DNA of 64,000 bases, from assembly GCA_016715465.1 (NCBI GenBank), contig JADKAA010000029.1, positions 496,001 through 560,000 on the forward strand, written 5' to 3'. Positions 47,646 to 56,459 of this stretch are shown here, piece after piece. How positions within the stretch are numbered: the first letter of the stretch is position 1; every line of letters begins with the position of its first letter. This DNA is from Saprospiraceae bacterium. GTDB lineage: Bacteria > Bacteroidota > Bacteroidia > Chitinophagales > Saprospiraceae. The position numbers and the translations under genes were made by a program. The notes beneath the pieces were generated by a model. It was not told the DNA's origin and ran no database searches. It saw nothing but the letters and a program-made list of their open reading frames with translations.

Positions 47646-48596
47646 ATGATTTATTGCTTCAAAAAAGAAAATGGAGAGCTGACCGAGCTCAAAGACCCAA
47701 AGGAGGCGGTATGGGTCAACCTGTACCCACCTTTTGAGCACGGTGAGCTGGATAAACTCGCAGAGGAATTGGAGATTCCCCTGGATTTCCTCACCGATTC
47801 ACTCGATATTGACGAGCGATCCCGATATGAACGGGATGAAGATACCACCGTCATTCTGGTTTCCACACCCATCCTCAATGACGATGACAAAGAAAATGAG
47901 GCCATCTACCTTACGGTGCCGGTGGGCATAATCCTGAGTCCCGACAAGATTGTGACCATCACCTCTAAAGAAAATCCTATCCTGGAGAAGTTCATGGAAA
48001 ATAAGGTTAAGAATTTTGACCCCAACGATCACCAAATGTTTACCCTTCAGATATTTGAACAAAACGTCTATCGTTTCCTGGAGTGCCTTAAAAAGCTGAA
48101 CCTCAAGAGAAACCTCATCGAACAGGTTTTGTACAACTCGAGTCGAAACGAAGAACTTCAGCAGTTACTCCGCATCGAAAAATCACTGGTTTACTTTGTC
48201 AACAGCCTGAATGCCAATGAACTGCTGATGCTAAAGATCAAACGGACCGACCTGTTGAAAATAGCTGGCCTGGAAACGCACTCCGACCTATTTGAAGACA
48301 TCATCATCGACAACAGTCAGGCTTTGGGCATGTCAAATGTATATACCAACATCCTCAGCGGCACCATGGAAGCCTATGCTTCGATTGTCAGCAACAACAT
48401 GAACATCTTCATTCACCGGCTGACCCTCATCACCATCATTTTGATGGTACCCACTCTGGTAGCCAGCTTTTACGGCATGAATCTCGCTTACCTGCCGTTT
48501 CAGAACAGCCGCTTTGCTTTTCTTTTCATCATCATTTTCTCTGTCATTCTTGGCTTTGGCCTGATTTGGTTCTTCCGGTCACGACAGCGGATTTAA
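47646..48596 (+). CDS. corA: CorA-family magnesium/divalent cation transporter
   Basis: About 316 residues from ATG 47646. A large N-terminal cytoplasmic domain is followed by a long helix and two C-terminal transmembrane segments. The first ends in the CorA selectivity motif (ASFYGMNLAYLPF, with GMN) and the second is FLFIIIFSVILGFGLIWFF. The family works as a pentamer at the inner membrane for Mg2+ (or Co2+/Ni2+) uptake. Monocistronic, just left of the proposed origin region. Confidence 0.92.
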   Translation: MIYCFKKENGELTELKDPKEAVWVNLYPPFEHGELDKLAEELEIPLDFLTDSLDIDERSRYERDEDTTVILVSTPILNDDDKENEAIYLTVPVGIILSPDKIVTITSKENPILEKFMENKVKNFDPNDHQMFTLQIFEQNVYRFLECLKKLNLKRNLIEQVLYNSSRNEELQQLLRIEKSLVYFVNSLNANELLMLKIKRTDLLKIAGLETHSDLFEDIIIDNSQALGMSNVYTNILSGTMEAYASIVSNNMNIFIHRLTLITIILMVPTLVASFYGMNLAYLPFQNSRFAFLFIIIFSVILGFGLIWFFRSRQRI

Positions 48597-48905
48597 AGTC
48601 TTCTGATTTTTGTTGTTAATTTTTTTTGGCTAAGATGTATGTATCATTCCTTAATGTCAGTCGCATGGCGGCCTGAATAAGCCGTAAATTCGAAAAAAAT
48701 GAGATTACCTCGACAAGTGAAACAGACATCCATCCAAAATACATTTCAGTTCAAAGAAGTAGTCAGGTTATCATTATTAAAAATAAAACACGGCCAATGG
48801 ATCCGGCTTCAGACTTATAGAAAAAGATCCGTAGTCCGCCCCATCCAATTGCGCTGCCAGGACATTGGAAAAATAAATTATTTGCTCCAATCCTTAACAA
48901 TTTCT
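48597..48905. other. Intergenic stretch with no supported gene
   Basis: About 300 bases between corA and the DnaA-box cluster. A 69-codon open frame at 48699-48908 on the plus strand is basic and low in complexity, has no recognisable family and is not convincing. Nothing else is evident. Confidence 0.5.
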
Positions 48906-49427
48906 TAATAAAAAATGTGGAAAACCTCATATTTGTAAAATATTAATATGTAACATGGCAAAAGCTTATTAAAAATTTGGTTTAATTTTTTATTAAATAT
49001 TTATTTTATTGATTTTCAATTATTTATTACAAAGTTTTAGAGTTATTCACACTAAGGGTCTTTATTCACATATTGGTATTTTAACTAATATATTGAAATT
49101 AAACTGTTTAGATTTTTTATCCACACAGTGTGGAAAACTTATGAGAGAATAATGCAAATAAGCTATTAAAAAAACTTTTAATTTGTGCTACCAAAAGAGG
49201 CAGAAACTCGTGCTCAAAATACTTCGGATCTGAACTCGGTAAAACATTCCAAACCACTAATAACCAAAACCGTAAATATCAATTAAAAAGTAAATTATTT
49301 TTTAATTCGATATTTCCCCCCTGTAAAAAAGGGAGTGTATTAGGCATATACTTAAAAATATCATATATATATTATTGAGTTATGCACATTGACAAGGCTA
49401 AAATGAACAACAACATATAACGATCAC
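48906..49427. other. Candidate replication origin (oriC): AT-rich region with DnaA-box cluster
   Basis: Six sites matching or close to TTATNCACA lie in about 480 non-coding bases: 48916-48924 (complement of TTTTCCACA), 49043-49051 (TTATTCACA), 49062-49070 (TTATTCACA), 49117-49125 (TTATCCACA, perfect), 49129-49137 (complement of TTTTCCACA) and 49380-49388 (TTATGCACA). The stretch 48940-49110 between them is extremely AT-rich, as for a DNA unwinding element. All genes to the right are on the plus strand and most to the left on the minus strand, as expected around an origin. An alternative is DnaA control of the adjacent nrdB promoter. Confidence 0.65.
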
Positions 49428-50405
49428 ATGAGTATCCACAATGAACCCCTTCTGAAAGACAACCCGAATCGGTTTGTGTTATTTCCCATTGAACACAACG
49501 ACATCTGGAAGTTTTATAAAATCTCTGAGGCCAGCTTCTGGACCGCGGAGGAAATTGACCTGGTTCAGGATCTTACCGATTGGGAGAATAAACTCACGGA
49601 GGACGAAAGATATTTTATCAAACACGTGCTCGCATTTTTCGCAGCCAGTGACGGAATCGTCAACGAAAATCTGGCTGAAAACATGGTTCGTGAGGTACAA
49701 TATACTGAAGCCAAATTTTTCTATGGATTTCAGATCATGATGGAGAACATCCATTCTGAGACCTACTCCCTGTTGATAGACACTTACATCAAAGACAATA
49801 AAGAAAAAGACTACCTGCTTCACGCTGTTGACCATATGGCCTGTGTGAAGAAAAAAGCCGACTGGGCATTGCGGTGGATATCCAACGGTTCCTTTCAGGA
49901 AAGGCTCATCGCATTTGCTGCGGTAGAAGGCATTTTTTTTTCAGGTTCCTTCTGCTCCATCTTCTGGTTAAAGAAAAGGGGCCTCATGCCCGGACTTACG
50001 TTCAGCAACGAGCTGATCTCCAGAGACGAAGGCCTGCACTGCGATTTTGCCTGTCTGCTTTACAATGACCACATCATCAACAAATTGCCTGTCGATCAGG
50101 TCAGAGCCATCATAGCCGATGCTGTGACCATCGAAAAAGAATTTGTGGTGGATGCCATTCCTGTTGCCCTGTTGGGCATGAACGCGGATGAAATGTGTAA
50201 ATACATAGAATTTGTGGCAGACCGTCTGCTCAGCGCCCTGGGTGCGGGTAAGATGTACAATGCGGAAAATCCATTCCCCTGGATGGATATGATTTCCATA
50301 CAAGGCAAGACCAATTTCTTTGAGAAGAGGGTTGGTGACTACCAAAAAGCAGGGGTCATGGCCGAAAAGACCAAGCAGGTCTTTTCCCTTGACGAAGAAT
50401 TTTAA
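49428..50405 (+). CDS. nrdB: Class I ribonucleotide reductase beta subunit
   Basis: A 325-residue R2 subunit that generates the tyrosyl radical for deoxynucleotide synthesis. Metal ligands are Asp75 (FFAASDGIVNENL), Glu106 and His109 (MMENIHSETYSLL), with the radical Tyr113 in the same motif. The second ligand set lies in NELISRDEGLHCDFA. The C-terminus VFSLDEEF is the peptide that docks to the alpha subunit. It is followed 63 bases later by nrdA. The gene borders a DnaA-box cluster. Confidence 0.96.
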   Translation: MSIHNEPLLKDNPNRFVLFPIEHNDIWKFYKISEASFWTAEEIDLVQDLTDWENKLTEDERYFIKHVLAFFAASDGIVNENLAENMVREVQYTEAKFFYGFQIMMENIHSETYSLLIDTYIKDNKEKDYLLHAVDHMACVKKKADWALRWISNGSFQERLIAFAAVEGIFFSGSFCSIFWLKKRGLMPGLTFSNELISRDEGLHCDFACLLYNDHIINKLPVDQVRAIIADAVTIEKEFVVDAIPVALLGMNADEMCKYIEFVADRLLSALGAGKMYNAENPFPWMDMISIQGKTNFFEKRVGDYQKAGVMAEKTKQVFSLDEEF

Positions 50406-50468
50406 TTTTTATCCAGCCTAATCGACTAGGCGAAAACTACATTCATTCACTTATTTTAATTCAATCAC

Positions 50469-52871
50469 ATGCAAGTATTAAAAAGGAGCGGCAAGCTGGA
50501 AGCCGTGAGTTTTGACAAGGTCACTGCCAGGGTAAGAAAATTATGTTACGGCCTCAACGAAAAATTTGTAGAACCACTCGAGATTGCCAAAAAGGTAATT
50601 CAGGGCCTTTATAATGGTGTTGCCACCACCGAACTCGACAACCTCGCTGCAGAAACCGCTGCGGCCATGGCCATCAAACATCCGGACTATGCCATCCTTG
50701 CTGCCAGGATTGCCGTAAGCAACCTGCACAAGAACACAGATAAATCTTTCTCCAACACCATGGAGAAATTATACAACTACATCGACCCAAAAACGGGTCA
50801 AAAAGCAGGACTCATCGGCGATGAGACCATCAACGTGGTAAGGCAGTATGGCGACATCCTGGACAGTGCCATCATCTATGACAGGGATTACAACTTCGAT
50901 TTCTTTGGCTTCAAGACCCTGGAGCGCTCGTATCTGCTCCGTACCTACGGTGAAGTGGTAGAAAGACCACAGCACCTGCTCATGCGTGCCTCCATTGGCA
51001 TCCATGGCATGGACATCGAATCGGCCATCGAGACATATCACCTCATGAGTGACAAGTGGTTTATCCACGCCACCCCTACCCTGTTCAACGCGGGTACACC
51101 GAAGCCACAGCTGAGCTCTTGTTTTCTGCTCACCATGACGGACGACAGTATTTCCGGAATTTTTGAAACCCTGAGCCGTTGTGCCAAGATTTCTCAATCC
51201 GCAGGAGGCATCGGCCTTTCCATTCACAACATCAGGGCACAAGGATCATACATCAAGGGCACAGGTGGTACCAGCAATGGCATCATCCCCATGTTGAAGG
51301 TGTACAATGATACTGCACGCTATGTGGACCAGGGCGGCGGCAAACGCAAAGGCGCCTTCGCGGTTTACCTGGAACCGTGGCATGCCGACATCGTGGAATT
51401 CCTCGACCTCAAGAAAAATCACGGCAAAGAAGAAATGAGGGCCAGGGATCTTTTCTACGCCCTTTGGATACCGGACCTTTTCATGAAGCGCGTAAAAGAA
51501 GACGGCGTATGGTCATTGTTCTGTCCCAATGAAGCACCGGGACTTCCCGACGCTTACGGCGATGAGTTTGAAGCCCTGTACACCCGCTACGAACAGGAGG
51601 GCAAAGCGCGACAAACCGTAAAAGCACAGGAACTTTGGTTTGCCATCCTGGACTCTCAGATCGAAACCGGCACACCATACATCCTGTACAAGGACGCCGC
51701 CAATAAAAAGTCAAACCAGAAAAACCTCGGCACCATCAAGTCCAGCAACCTGTGTACCGAGATCATGGAATATACTTCTCCCGATGAAGTAGCGGTGTGC
51801 AACCTGGCTTCCCTTGCGTTGCCGAGATACGTGGACACCACCAACAAAACCTTCGACTTCGAAAAACTACATGAGATCACACGGGTAGTTACCAGAAACC
51901 TCAACAAGGTCATCGACATCAATTATTACCCCATTGAGGAAGCCAGAAACAGCAACATGCGCCACCGCCCCATTGGCATTGGCGTTCAGGGCCTGGCCGA
52001 CACGTTCATGATGCTGCGCATGCCTTTTGACAGCGACGAGGCAGTACAACTCAACAAAGACATTTTTGAAACCATCTACCATGCTGCCCTTACCGAGTCA
52101 TGCCGCATCGCAGAAAAAGAGGGAGCATACAGTTCGTTCCAGGGTTCTCCGGCCAGTCAGGGCATCCTCCAGTTCGACATGTGGGGTGTACAGCCTTCAG
52201 GTCGATACGACTGGAATGCACTCAGGGAAGAGGTCAAAACAAAAGGAATCCGAAATTCACTATTATTGGCTCCGATGCCGACAGCGAGTACCTCGCAGAT
52301 CCTCGGTAACAATGAGTGTTTTGAGCCATATACGAGCAACCTCTATACGAGAAGGACACTCAGCGGTGAATTCATCGTCGTGAACAAACACCTCTTGCAA
52401 GACCTCGTTGAGCGCGGCCTTTGGTGTGAAGAACTCAAACAAATGCTCATGGCCAGCAACGGTTCCATCCAGCACATTGTGGGCATCCCACAGGACCTCA
52501 AAGACCTGTACAAAACCGCCTACGAGCTCAGCCAGAAAGTCATCATCAACATGGCCGCCGACAGAGGCGCCTTCATCTGCCAAAGTCAGAGTTTGAACCT
52601 CTTCGTGGAGAATGCCAACTACGGCAAGATGAGTTCCATGCACTTCTACTCCTGGGAAAAAGGATTAAAGACCGGCATGTACTACCTGCGAAGCAAAGCA
52701 GCCGTTGACCCCATCAAGTTTACCCTCGATGCCGGCCACCAGCGCATCCAGGCCAAGGCTGAAGTCTTAGCACCCACTGTGGAGCAGGAAGTGATGGACG
52801 TCCAGGTAGAAGCCGTGCCCGAAGGATGGACCTGCACCATGGAAGACGGATGTTTGATGTGTGGATCATAG
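50469..52871 (+). CDS. nrdA: Class I ribonucleotide reductase alpha subunit
   Basis: An 800-residue R1 subunit. Residues ~1-90 are an ATP-cone (MQVLKRSGKLEAVSFDKV), giving allosteric control by ATP/dATP. The catalytic barrel includes the redox Cys in LSSCFLLTMTDDS and the radical-site Cys in SNLCTEIMEYTS, with the second redox Cys in VAVCNLASLAL. The C-terminal pair is in DGCLMCGS and is re-reduced by thioredoxin. Coding sequence is C-rich compared with neighbours. It reduces ribonucleoside diphosphates with NrdB. Confidence 0.96.
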   Translation: MQVLKRSGKLEAVSFDKVTARVRKLCYGLNEKFVEPLEIAKKVIQGLYNGVATTELDNLAAETAAAMAIKHPDYAILAARIAVSNLHKNTDKSFSNTMEKLYNYIDPKTGQKAGLIGDETINVVRQYGDILDSAIIYDRDYNFDFFGFKTLERSYLLRTYGEVVERPQHLLMRASIGIHGMDIESAIETYHLMSDKWFIHATPTLFNAGTPKPQLSSCFLLTMTDDSISGIFETLSRCAKISQSAGGIGLSIHNIRAQGSYIKGTGGTSNGIIPMLKVYNDTARYVDQGGGKRKGAFAVYLEPWHADIVEFLDLKKNHGKEEMRARDLFYALWIPDLFMKRVKEDGVWSLFCPNEAPGLPDAYGDEFEALYTRYEQEGKARQTVKAQELWFAILDSQIETGTPYILYKDAANKKSNQKNLGTIKSSNLCTEIMEYTSPDEVAVCNLASLALPRYVDTTNKTFDFEKLHEITRVVTRNLNKVIDINYYPIEEARNSNMRHRPIGIGVQGLADTFMMLRMPFDSDEAVQLNKDIFETIYHAALTESCRIAEKEGAYSSFQGSPASQGILQFDMWGVQPSGRYDWNALREEVKTKGIRNSLLLAPMPTASTSQILGNNECFEPYTSNLYTRRTLSGEFIVVNKHLLQDLVERGLWCEELKQMLMASNGSIQHIVGIPQDLKDLYKTAYELSQKVIINMAADRGAFICQSQSLNLFVENANYGKMSSMHFYSWEKGLKTGMYYLRSKAAVDPIKFTLDAGHQRIQAKAEVLAPTVEQEVMDVQVEAVPEGWTCTMEDGCLMCGS

Positions 52872-52881
52872 GGAAATGTAG

Positions 52882-52902
52882 CTTGGGCCGTTCACGGCCA
52901 AG
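52882..52902. repeat. GGCC palindrome, copy 1
   Basis: CTTGGGCCGTTCACGGCCAAG, written from 52882, is a near-perfect inverted repeat, 10 bases after the nrdA stop. It is one of at least six related palindromes (core TTGGCCGTnnACGGCCAA) around the transposase at 53.2 kb. Confidence 0.75.
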
Positions 52903-52938
52903 ATAGATAGATAGATAGATACATAGATACATAGATAT
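52901..52938 (+). repeat. GATA/CATA tetranucleotide microsatellite
   Basis: About nine tandem 4-base units (AGAT then ACAT/AGAT variants) between the palindrome and the nrdA terminator. Such a tract can change length by slippage; no function is evident. Confidence 0.85.
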
Positions 52939-52977
52939 AAAAAAGGCTTTCGATTGGGTTCGGGGGCCTTTTTTTTA
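52939..52977 (+). terminator. Probable terminator of the nrdBA operon
   Basis: AAAAAAGGC (52939-52947) pairs with GCCTTTTTT (52966-52974) and is followed by more T. The loop is long (18 bases) but the stem and T-tract are good. Confidence 0.65.
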
Positions 52978-53027
52978 TGAGTAACACATGTTGCAAGGTG
53001 ATGCAAGGAATGAATTTATACGTGAGT

Positions 53028-53047
53028 ATTGGCCGTAAACGGCCAAT
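53028..53047. repeat. GGCC palindrome, copy 2
   Basis: ATTGGCCGTAAACGGCCAAT is an inverted repeat of the same family as copy 1, alone between nrdA and the transposase gene. Confidence 0.8.
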
Positions 53048-53070
53048 TTACGGTGATGGGAAACAATAGA

Positions 53071-53089
53071 ATGGCAGTAAACGGCCAAT
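53071..53089. repeat. GGCC palindrome, degenerate copy 3
   Basis: ATGGCAGTAAACGGCCAAT shares the right arm but has a mismatched left arm, so this copy is decaying. Confidence 0.6.
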
Positions 53090-53163
53090 CTACGTCAGGA
53101 TATTTTTAAACAAAAAGAGAAATTCAATCGTTATTAGGATTGGCCATTAACGGCCAATCTGCT

Positions 53164-53703
53164 ATGAAAATTATTAAAAAATACCGGACCCGATCCTTGC
53201 GGTTAAAAGGCCATGATTACGGCAAAAATGGCACCTACTTTATTACCATATGTACCATGGACAGAATTCCTCATTTTAAAATTTTAAACAATACAAACTG
53301 GGAACTTTCTGAATCCGGAGGTATCGTCATAGAAATATGGCAGGCCATTCCCGAATTTTTCCCCTATGTACAACTGGGAGAATTTGTATTGATGCCCAAC
53401 CACATTCATGGTATCATAAAAATCACAAAAAGCGTCGCTGGGGAGGTGCCTTCAGTGGGAAAATTACCTTTCAATGAAGATGTTGCGCATGGGGGATTCA
53501 CAGGAATTCAAAACCTTATGTTGCATCAAAATTTAGGGCGTGTAGTCAGATGGTTTAAAGGAAGATGCACCTATGAAATCAGAAAAGTTAACCCTGATTT
53601 TTCATGGCAAAGGAATTATTATGAACATATAGTGAGAGATGAAAAGGCATTGGAAAACATAGAAAATTACATCAAAAGAAACCCGGACAAATTTGACATG
53701 TAA
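53164..53703 (+). CDS. REP-associated tyrosine transposase (RAYT, HUH/Y1 family)
   Basis: A ~179-residue Y1 transposase. The HUH motif is PNHIHGIIKI (His80, His82) and the catalytic tyrosine region is FSWQRNYYEHIVRDEKAL (Tyr152/153), followed by ENYIKRNPDKF, the typical RAYT end. The N-terminus RSLRLKGHDYGKNGTYFITI also matches. The start is ATG 53164; an earlier in-frame TTG lies within the flanking palindrome. RAYTs cut single-stranded REP hairpins, and the palindromes around it are its likely substrates (established for the family, inferred here). Confidence 0.9.
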   Translation: MKIIKKYRTRSLRLKGHDYGKNGTYFITICTMDRIPHFKILNNTNWELSESGGIVIEIWQAIPEFFPYVQLGEFVLMPNHIHGIIKITKSVAGEVPSVGKLPFNEDVAHGGFTGIQNLMLHQNLGRVVRWFKGRCTYEIRKVNPDFSWQRNYYEHIVRDEKALENIENYIKRNPDKFDM

Positions 53704-53783
53704 TGCGATGAAGATATACCGTTGGTTGCAATATTAGACAAAAAATAATTGGGACACCTGTAGATTGGCCGTTCACGGCCAAT
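53700..53783 (+). repeat. RAYT element right end, direct-repeat copy A
   Basis: 84 bases starting at the transposase stop and ending in the GGCC palindrome. They recur in diverged form at 54312-54395 with shared blocks such as CGATGAAGATATACC and the terminal palindrome. Confidence 0.65.
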
Positions 53784-53802
53784 AAATTCCACCAAAATTG
53801 GA

Positions 53803-54235
53803 TGTGCCGACAGGCACAATAAATCGGGTAATGATAAATCGAATAACCAAATTGTGCCGCTAGGCACAAGATATGGGTAGATCAAGATAGAAGGTTTTTA
53901 TTGTGTCCCGTACGGGACACAATATCTCATTAATAAACAGTTTTTACCCATATTTAATCCCTAGCGGGATTATGAAACGTAATTCCAAGCACACCAAAAA
54001 GAACAAAGTGTCTCCTACAAAAAGGCTTGTGCCGCTAGGCACATTATATGGGTAGAAAATTTAGATCGAGATGATGGTTCCGTCCCGTACAGGACGGGAT
54101 ATTATATCCATTTCTGGTTTTTACCCATATTTAATCCCTAACGGGATTACAAAAATTGTTCTAAACCACACCAAAATACAACAAGTTGTCACCAAGGGAA
54201 AGGTTTGTGCTGCTAGGAAAATTATGAGCATAAAT
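53803..54235 (+). repeat. Triple-hairpin repeat array, left block (two units)
   Basis: Two copies of a ~177-bp unit plus extra flanking hairpins. Each unit has hairpin A (TTGTGCCGCTAGGCACAA, 53852-53869), hairpin B (GTCCCGTACGGGAC, near 53900 and 54086), a TTTTTACCCATAT segment complementary to the earlier ATATGGGTA, and hairpin C (AATCCCTAGCGGGATT at 53956-53971; AATCCCTAACGGGATT at 54133-54148). Same family as the seven units at 55.0-56.3 kb, but more diverged. Confidence 0.85.
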
Positions 54236-54311
54236 CATAATGGTGGTGGTTTCGGGCCCTCTTTGTGAAACACAGGAAATTACTTTCTAAAAAACCTATA
54301 CTAATTTAACT

Positions 54312-54395
54312 CGTAATACGATGAAGATATACCACTGGTGGAAAAATTGGACCAAAATAATCGGTGTATCAGTATATTGACCGTAAATGGCCAAT
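54312..54395 (+). repeat. RAYT element right end, direct-repeat copy B
   Basis: A diverged copy of 53700-53783 without its transposase, ending in the palindrome ATTGACCGTAAATGGCCAAT (54376-54395). It brackets the left repeat block and looks like the remnant of another element end. Confidence 0.6.
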
Positions 54396-54559
54396 CTATT
54401 GGTGGTAAAAAATGATCATGGTCTTGATTCTGAAGATGAAATCCCATAAATTGGTCTTTCAAAATGCCCGTATGTAATTAAAATCAACCGGTTCTAGTAG
54501 CATGAATCCTCCCTAGTATCGAACTCTAATTTTGTGAAAAATGTAAATCAATGTTGAAA

Positions 54560-55021
54560 ATGGCAAACACCTATACCCAAATTCACGTCCAGGTCGTATT
54601 CGCGGTCCAAAACAGAGTGTGTCTTATTGGAGGACAATGGAAAGATGAGTTATACAAATATATGACCGGTATCATCCAGAATCACGACCACAAAGTACTG
54701 GCAATAAATGGAATGCCAGATCACGTCCATATTCTGATTGGCATGAGACCCACCCAATCGTTATCCGATCTAATGCAGGATGTCAAAGGAGATAGCTCAA
54801 AATGGATCAACCAAAAGGGATTTGTGCATGGTAAGTTTTCGTGGCAAGAAGGTTATGGTGGTTTTTCATACAGCAAATCGCATGTGAATGCAGTAATAGA
54901 CTATATTAAAAACCAGGAAGAACATCACCGGACCAAAACCTTCATGGAAAAGTACCGTGAGTTGTTGGATGAATTTGAGATACCCTATGATGAGCGGTAT
55001 ATTTTTAAACCGATAGACTAA
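54560..55021 (+). CDS. IS200-like Y1 transposase
   Basis: A ~153-residue single-domain HUH transposase (MANTYTQIHVQVVFAVQNR start; an ATG three codons earlier is also possible). The HUH motif is MPDHVHILIGM (His55, His57). The catalytic tyrosine region is WQEGYGGFSYSKSHVNAV (Tyr104 likely). The C-terminus ends DERYIFKPID. It differs clearly from the RAYT at 53.2 kb. It lies between repeat units 2 and 3 of the triple-hairpin array, which starts again only 13 bases after its stop. No TnpB/IscB partner is present. Confidence 0.9.
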   Translation: MANTYTQIHVQVVFAVQNRVCLIGGQWKDELYKYMTGIIQNHDHKVLAINGMPDHVHILIGMRPTQSLSDLMQDVKGDSSKWINQKGFVHGKFSWQEGYGGFSYSKSHVNAVIDYIKNQEEHHRTKTFMEKYRELLDEFEIPYDERYIFKPID

Positions 55022-55033
55022 GGAAATGTAAAA

Positions 55034-56338
55034 TTGTGCCGTAGGCACATTATACGGGTAGAAAAAGTGATTGGTCTTTTGTTTCGTCCCGCACATATCG
55101 TGCGGGACGCGATATTATCGAGGGATCGGTTTTTTACCCATATTTAATCCCTAGCGGGATTATGAAACATGCCGTCAATCACATCAAAATAGAACAAGGT
55201 GTCACCCCTGAGAAGGCTTGTGCCGATAGGCACAATATAGGGTAGAAAAAAAGCGGGGGCTTTTGTTTCGTCCCGTACGGGACGTAATTTCTCATTTATT
55301 TGTGGTTTTACCCATATTTAATCCCTAACGGGATTATGAAACATGCCGTCAATCACATCAAAATAGAACAAGGTGTCATCCCTGAGAAGTCTTGTGCCGT
55401 TAGGCACAATATACGGGTAGATAAAAAGCGGGTGCTTTTGTTTCGTCCCGCACATATCGTGCGGGACGCGATATTATCGAGGGATCGGTTTTTTACCCAT
55501 ATTTAATCCCTAGCGGGATTATGAAACATGCCGTCAATCACATCAAAATAGAACAAGGTGTCATCCCTGAGAAGTCTTGTGCCGATAGGCACAATATATG
55601 GGTAGAAAAAAAGCGGGTGCTTTTGTTTCGTCCCGCACATATCGTGCGGGACGTAATTTCTCATTTATATGTGGTTTTTACCCATATTTAATCCCTAGCG
55701 GGATTATGAAACATGCCGTCAATCACATCAAAATAGAACAAGGTGTCACCAACGAGAGGGCTTGTGCCGTTAGGCACTAGATATGGGTAGATAAAAAAAG
55801 TTGTGCGATATATTTCGTCCCGTATGGGACGGAATTTTCATTTATATACGGGTTTACCCATATTTAATCCCTAGCGGGATTATGAAACATGCCATCAATC
55901 ACATTAAAATAGAACCAGATGACACCAACGAGAGGGTTTGTGCCGTTAGGCACAATATACGGGTAGATAAAAAGCGGGGGCTTTTGTTTCGTCCCGCACA
56001 TATCGTGCGGGACGCGATATTATCGAGGATCGGTTTTTACCCATATTTAATCCCTAGCGGGATTATGAAACATGCCGTCAATCACATCAAAATAGAACAA
56101 GGTGTCACCCCTGAGAAGGCTTGTGCCGTTAGGCACAATATACGGGTAGATAAAAAGCGGGTGCTTTTGTTGCGTCCCGCACATATCGTGCGGGACGTAA
56201 TTTCTCATTTATTTGTGGTTTTTACCCATATTTAATCCCTAGCGGGATTATGAAACATGCCGTCAATCACATCAAAATAGAAAAAAGGTGACACCCCTGA
56301 GAAGGCTTGTGCCGTTAGGCACTATCTATGGGTAGAAA
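55034..56338 (+). repeat. Triple-hairpin repeat array, right block (seven tandem units)
   Basis: Seven units of ~174-185 bp. Hairpin C (AATCCC-TARC-GGGATT) starts at 55146, 55320, 55505, 55690, 55866, 56049 and 56234. Each unit has, in order, hairpin A (GTGCCGnTAGGCAC), ATAYGGGTAGA, hairpin B in a short form (GTCCCGTACGGGAC) or long form (GTCCCGCACATATCGTGCGG plus GAC), TTTTACCCATAT (complementary to ATATGGGTA, enclosing B), hairpin C, and a ~60-base conserved linker beginning ATGAAACATGCCGTCAATC. A final hairpin A closes the array. Open frames crossing the units are by-products. Not a CRISPR: there are no unique spacers. Confidence 0.92.
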
Positions 56339-56459
56339 ACCATTTTGTCAATCACGAGTACTATTTGTAAAAAAAAGTACTGATTTTGTTGATTGAAAAT
56401 TCATTATACCAAGATTGTATGCAACTGATATTTGTAATTTTAGCCTTAAATCAATTTCC

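Larger units (their letters stand above)
53139..53783 (+). mobile_element. REP-type element: tyrosine transposase flanked by GGCC palindromes
   Basis: A single HUH transposase gene is bracketed by the palindromes at 53139-53158 (ATTGGCCATTAACGGCCAAT) and 53764-53783 (ATTGGCCGTTCACGGCCAAT). This is the layout of REP-associated tyrosine transposases and their REP/BIME sequences. Solitary palindromes lie just upstream (copies 1-3) and one downstream at 54376-54395. Confidence 0.75.

Noticed and set aside
48699..48908. Small basic open frame between corA and the DnaA-box cluster
   Set aside because: No family resemblance, low complexity, no promoter box and unusual composition; more likely chance.
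55300..56235. Open frames of 60-144 codons inside the tandem array (repeated FYPYLIPSGIMKHAVNHIKI)
   Set aside because: They are by-products of the repeat units. Unit lengths are not always multiples of three, so frames change between units, and the conservation follows the hairpins rather than codons.
53803..56338. CRISPR array
   Set aside because: The period is about 180 bp, the whole unit including the linker is repeated, there are no unique spacers and no cas genes.
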